The notes under the pieces are model-generated. The model had not been told where the DNA came from. It did not search any database and saw only the letters and a list, made by a program, of their open reading frames with translations. DNA of 35,194 bases from Streptomyces pinistramenti (GTDB lineage: Bacteria; Actinomycetota; Actinomycetes; Streptomycetales; Streptomycetaceae). Of this stretch, positions 32,872 to 35,194 are shown one piece after another. The position numbers and the translations under genes were made by a program. The DNA is taken from assembly GCF_020564935.1 (NCBI RefSeq), contig NZ_JAJCXB010000067.1, forward strand, positions 1 to 35,194. Direction: 5' to 3'. The number at the start of each line of letters is the position of its first letter. The stretch's first letter is position 1.

Positions 32872-33861
32872 GTGCCTCTGACGACCGATCCGCAGCAACG
32901 CCGCCGCGCCGAGCGCTCCCCCTACGTCGACCTGACGCGCACGGAATGGAGCGCCCTTCGGGAGAAGACCCCACTGCCTTTGACAGCAGATGAGGTCGAA
33001 CGGTTGCGCGGCCTCGGCGATGTGATCGACCTGGACGAGGTCCGGGACGTCTACCTCCCACTCTCCCGGCTCCTCAACCTCTACGTCGGCGCCACCAGCA
33101 ATCTGCGCGGGGCGCTCAACACCTTCCTCGGCGACGCGGGCGGCGGCCACGGCGCGCAGCCCGGCACCCCCTTCGTCATAGGGGTGGCCGGCAGCGTGGC
33201 GGTGGGCAAGTCGACCACCGCCCGGCTGCTCCAGGCGCTGCTGGCACGCTGGCCCGAGCACCCGCGCGTGGAGCTGGTCACCACCGACGGGTTCCTCTTC
33301 CCCAACGCCGAGCTGCACCGCCGCGGCCTGATGTCCCGCAAGGGCTTCCCCGAGTCGTACGACCGCAGGGCGCTGACCCGCTTCGTCGCCGACGTGAAGT
33401 CCGGCAGGTCCGAGGTCACCGCGCCCGTCTACTCGCACCTGATCTACGACATCGTGCCCGAGGAGCGGCTGACCGTGCACCGCCCCGACATCCTCATCGT
33501 GGAGGGCCTGAACGTCCTCCAGCCCGCGCTGCCCGGCAAGGACGGCCGCACCCGCCTCGGGCTCGCCGACTTCTTCGACTTCTCCGTCTACGTCGACGCA
33601 CGGACCGAGGACATCGAGAAGTGGTACCTCGGCCGCTTCCGCAAGCTGCGCGAAACCGCCTTCCAGAACCCGTTCTCGTACTTCCGCAAGTACACCCAGG
33701 TCTCCGAGGACGAGGCCCTGGACTACGCCCGGATGATCTGGCGCACCGTCAACAAACCCAACCTCCAGCAGAATGTGGCCCCGACCCGCGGCCGCGCGAA
33801 CCTCGTGCTGCGCAAGGGCCCGGACCACAAGGTGCAGCGGCTCTCGCTGCGCAAGCTCTGA
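32872..33861 (+). CDS. coaA: Pantothenate kinase, type I
   Basis: First step of coenzyme A synthesis: phosphorylates pantothenate with ATP. 329 residues. The P-loop is GVAGSVAVGKSTTARLL (104-120), then VELVTTDGFLFPNAEL, RKGFPESYDRRAL, PVYSHLIYDIVP, and ILIVEGLNVLQ. The C-terminus has YFRKYTQVSEDEALDYARMIWRTVNKPNLQQNVAPTRGRANLVLRKGPDHKV. The start is GTG 32872; no ribosome site precedes it, but a CACAAT box 6 bases upstream suggests a leaderless message. It diverges from the glmS-side gene. Confidence 0.96.
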   Translation: MPLTTDPQQRRRAERSPYVDLTRTEWSALREKTPLPLTADEVERLRGLGDVIDLDEVRDVYLPLSRLLNLYVGATSNLRGALNTFLGDAGGGHGAQPGTPFVIGVAGSVAVGKSTTARLLQALLARWPEHPRVELVTTDGFLFPNAELHRRGLMSRKGFPESYDRRALTRFVADVKSGRSEVTAPVYSHLIYDIVPEERLTVHRPDILIVEGLNVLQPALPGKDGRTRLGLADFFDFSVYVDARTEDIEKWYLGRFRKLRETAFQNPFSYFRKYTQVSEDEALDYARMIWRTVNKPNLQQNVAPTRGRANLVLRKGPDHKVQRLSLRKL

Positions 33862-33906
33862 ACGGTCCACCCCGATCCGCCCGATCCGCCCGGCCCCGGA
33901 GAACCC

Positions 33907-34854
33907 ATGCTGCACCTGCGCCTGATGGTCCCCGCGGACCGTACGCACGACGTCCTGCGGCTGCTGGAGGCGACCGTCGGCACCGCCCATCTCGCCGTGC
34001 TGACCGGCGCCGCACGCGACCCGCAGGGCGATGTGGTGCTGTGCGACGTGGCGCGGGAGGCCGCCGACGCGCTGCTGGAGGAGCTGCGCGCCCTGCGCAT
34101 CGACGAGGACGGCTCGATCGCGGTCGAGGACATCGGCCTGTCGCTGTCCGCGCGCGCCGACCGGGCCGAGCGGGAGGCACCGGGCGAGGGCGCCGACGCG
34201 GTGCTGTGGGAATCGCTGACCGAGGCCACCCACGAGGAGTCCACGCTCTCCGTCACCTACCTCGCCTTCCTCACCCTCGCCACGATGATCGCGGCCTGCG
34301 GCGTGGTGCTGGACAACGCGATCCTCATCGTCGGCGCGATGGCGGTGGGCCCGGAGTTCGGGCCGCTGGCCGGGATCTGCACCGCGCTGGTCCGGCGGGC
34401 GCCCCGGCTGGCCTGGCGCTCGCTGCTGGCGCTGCTCGTCGGCTTCGCGGTGGCGGTGGCGGTGACCATCGGCTTCAGCTTCTTCATGGACGCGGTGCAC
34501 CTCTTCGACGTCGGGGCGCTCAACGCCGCCCGCCCGAACACCGCGTTCATCTACCGGCCCGACTGGTTCTCCTTCGTCGTCGCCGTGCTGGCAGGTATCG
34601 CCGGGGTGTTGTCGCTGACCTCGGCGAAGTCCGGCGCGCTGGTCGGCGTGGCGATCTCGGTGACGACCGTCCCGGCCGCCGCCAACGCCGCGGTCGCCTT
34701 CAGCTACGGCAGGTTCGGCCAGGCCCGCGGCTCCACCGAACAGCTGCTGCTCAACCTCGTCGGCATCCTGCTGGCCGGCACCGTCACGCTGCTCGCCCAG
34801 AAACTGCTGTGGTCCCGGCAGCAGCGCCGCCGGCACGAACAGCGCACCGCCTGA
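33907..34854 (+). CDS. DUF389 family membrane protein
   Basis: 315 residues. A soluble N-terminal regulatory-like domain (1 to ~110) precedes a bundle of about 6 membrane segments: TYLAFLTLATMIAACGVVL, AILIVGAMAVGPEFGPLAG, LLALLVGFAVAVAVTIGFSFF, FSFVVAVLAGIAGVLSLTSAKSGALVGVAISVTTVPAAANAAVAFSYG, and NLVGILLAGTVTLLA. The block NAILIVGAMAVGPEFGPLAGI is the DUF389 signature. The function of the family is not established. It starts 45 bases after coaA in the same direction and may be cotranscribed. A short basic tail (RQQRRRHEQR) ends it. Confidence 0.9.
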   Translation: MLHLRLMVPADRTHDVLRLLEATVGTAHLAVLTGAARDPQGDVVLCDVAREAADALLEELRALRIDEDGSIAVEDIGLSLSARADRAEREAPGEGADAVLWESLTEATHEESTLSVTYLAFLTLATMIAACGVVLDNAILIVGAMAVGPEFGPLAGICTALVRRAPRLAWRSLLALLVGFAVAVAVTIGFSFFMDAVHLFDVGALNAARPNTAFIYRPDWFSFVVAVLAGIAGVLSLTSAKSGALVGVAISVTTVPAAANAAVAFSYGRFGQARGSTEQLLLNLVGILLAGTVTLLAQKLLWSRQQRRRHEQRTA

Positions 34855-35194
34855 CGGCACACCCGCACAACTCGGCGGGCACACCGGCCGGTTACCCCGG
34901 CTCCGCCCCGCCCGATTCTCCTCCCGCACGCGTCTTGCCACCGCTACGGGTCGGTTTTACCGTCAGGTAACACGGTCTGCACACGAGCCTTACGCACTGC
35001 GTCGACGGCGAGGCAGGTTTTATGGTGCGTTCATGTCCCTTTGATGGCCCGGCAGTTGGCGATCCCACCGGCCGCCGGCCCCCGGCGGCGACCACCGCCC
35101 CACGCCCCGCACACCCGGCCGCGTAAGCCACCCGGGCCCGCCGACCCACCCCCCCTCACCCCCGCGCGCGGACGCACCCCCCCCGCCATCCGGC
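34855..35194. other. Terminal 340 bases without a convincing gene
   Basis: Apart from a dyad TTACC (34957-34961)/GGTAA (34966-34970) and AT-richer patches around 34951-34970 and 35018-35045, nothing is recognised. The dyad and patches could be an upstream control region for a gene beyond the window. The minus-strand frame 34892-35149 has no ribosome site and atypical residues. The last ~60 bases are C-rich. Confidence 0.5.

Noticed and set aside
32728..34941. 737-residue minus-strand open frame opposite coaA and the DUF389 gene
   Set aside because: Antisense shadow of two well-supported genes, with no recognised domain and biased Gly/Arg/Val/Gln composition.
34892..35149. 85-residue minus-strand frame at the window end
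   Set aside because: No ribosome site, no family features, and crosses the dyad-containing control-like region.
35100..35194. C-rich end as a repeat or CRISPR-like element
   Set aside because: Only homopolymer-like C runs; no repeated unit or spacer pattern.

Overview
This is a high-GC (roughly 70 percent or more) chromosomal window from a Streptomyces or very close relative. The evidence is a sporulation cluster with WhiD (Wbl Fe-S protein), BldM (orphan response regulator) and an ECF sigma factor of the ShbA/SigD type, next to guaB and a guaB3 paralogue. A groES-groEL1 operon with two CIRCE operators and a His-rich GroEL1 tail, and a glmS-acpS-nnr-alr-hydrolase-tsaE run, are also present. 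From memory, this order corresponds to the SCO4740-SCO4775 region of S. coelicolor. I see no insertion sequence, prophage, tRNA, rRNA or CRISPR; it reads as core chromosome with small lineage-specific pieces.

Layout. 1-563: broken serine hydrolase (beta-lactamase superfamily) remnant. 571-3715: glpD (minus), then a divergent nucleotide-sugar dehydrogenase homologue that has lost most catalytic residues. 3731-3767: strong two-way terminator. 3811-8230 (minus): guaB3, guaB, shbA/sigD-type ECF sigma factor, bldM. 8231-8607: divergent control region with a sigma-BldN-type promoter for bldM and an AT-rich dyad before whiD (8608-8940, plus). 9060-11660: LysR regulator, MOSC protein, short-chain dehydrogenase. 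11753-14853: a DUF2264 protein and a D-2-hydroxyacid dehydrogenase, divergent. 14936-17147: groEL1, groES and their HrcA/CIRCE control region. 17328-18815: an FtsW/RodA (SEDS) protein. 18867-21593: lipoprotein polysaccharide deacetylase, THUMP-like methyltransferase, small Cys/His membrane protein.

21666-25897 holds the tRNA t6A genes tsaD, rimI, tsaB and tsaE. They are split by a secreted L,D-transpeptidase-like protein without catalytic His or Cys, and by an 85-residue unknown protein with an iron-box-like site just upstream. 25958-32566 (minus) links cell-wall and cofactor genes: alpha/beta hydrolase, alr, nnr, acpS, glmS and a 61-residue acidic protein. 32872-34854 carries coaA, possibly leaderless, and a DUF389 membrane protein. 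The final 340 bases show no convincing gene.

Functional themes: developmental control (whiD, bldM, shbA), GMP synthesis (guaB), protein folding (groES/EL), t6A tRNA modification (tsaB/D/E), and peptidoglycan precursor and wall assembly (glmS, alr, SEDS protein, deacetylase, LDT-like protein). The most interesting signals are three apparent pseudoenzymes conserved in fold but not in catalytic residues (2468-3715, 3811-4938, 24173-24754), and the iron-box-like site at 25187-25205 before an unknown small gene. No wholly new multi-gene system is evident.
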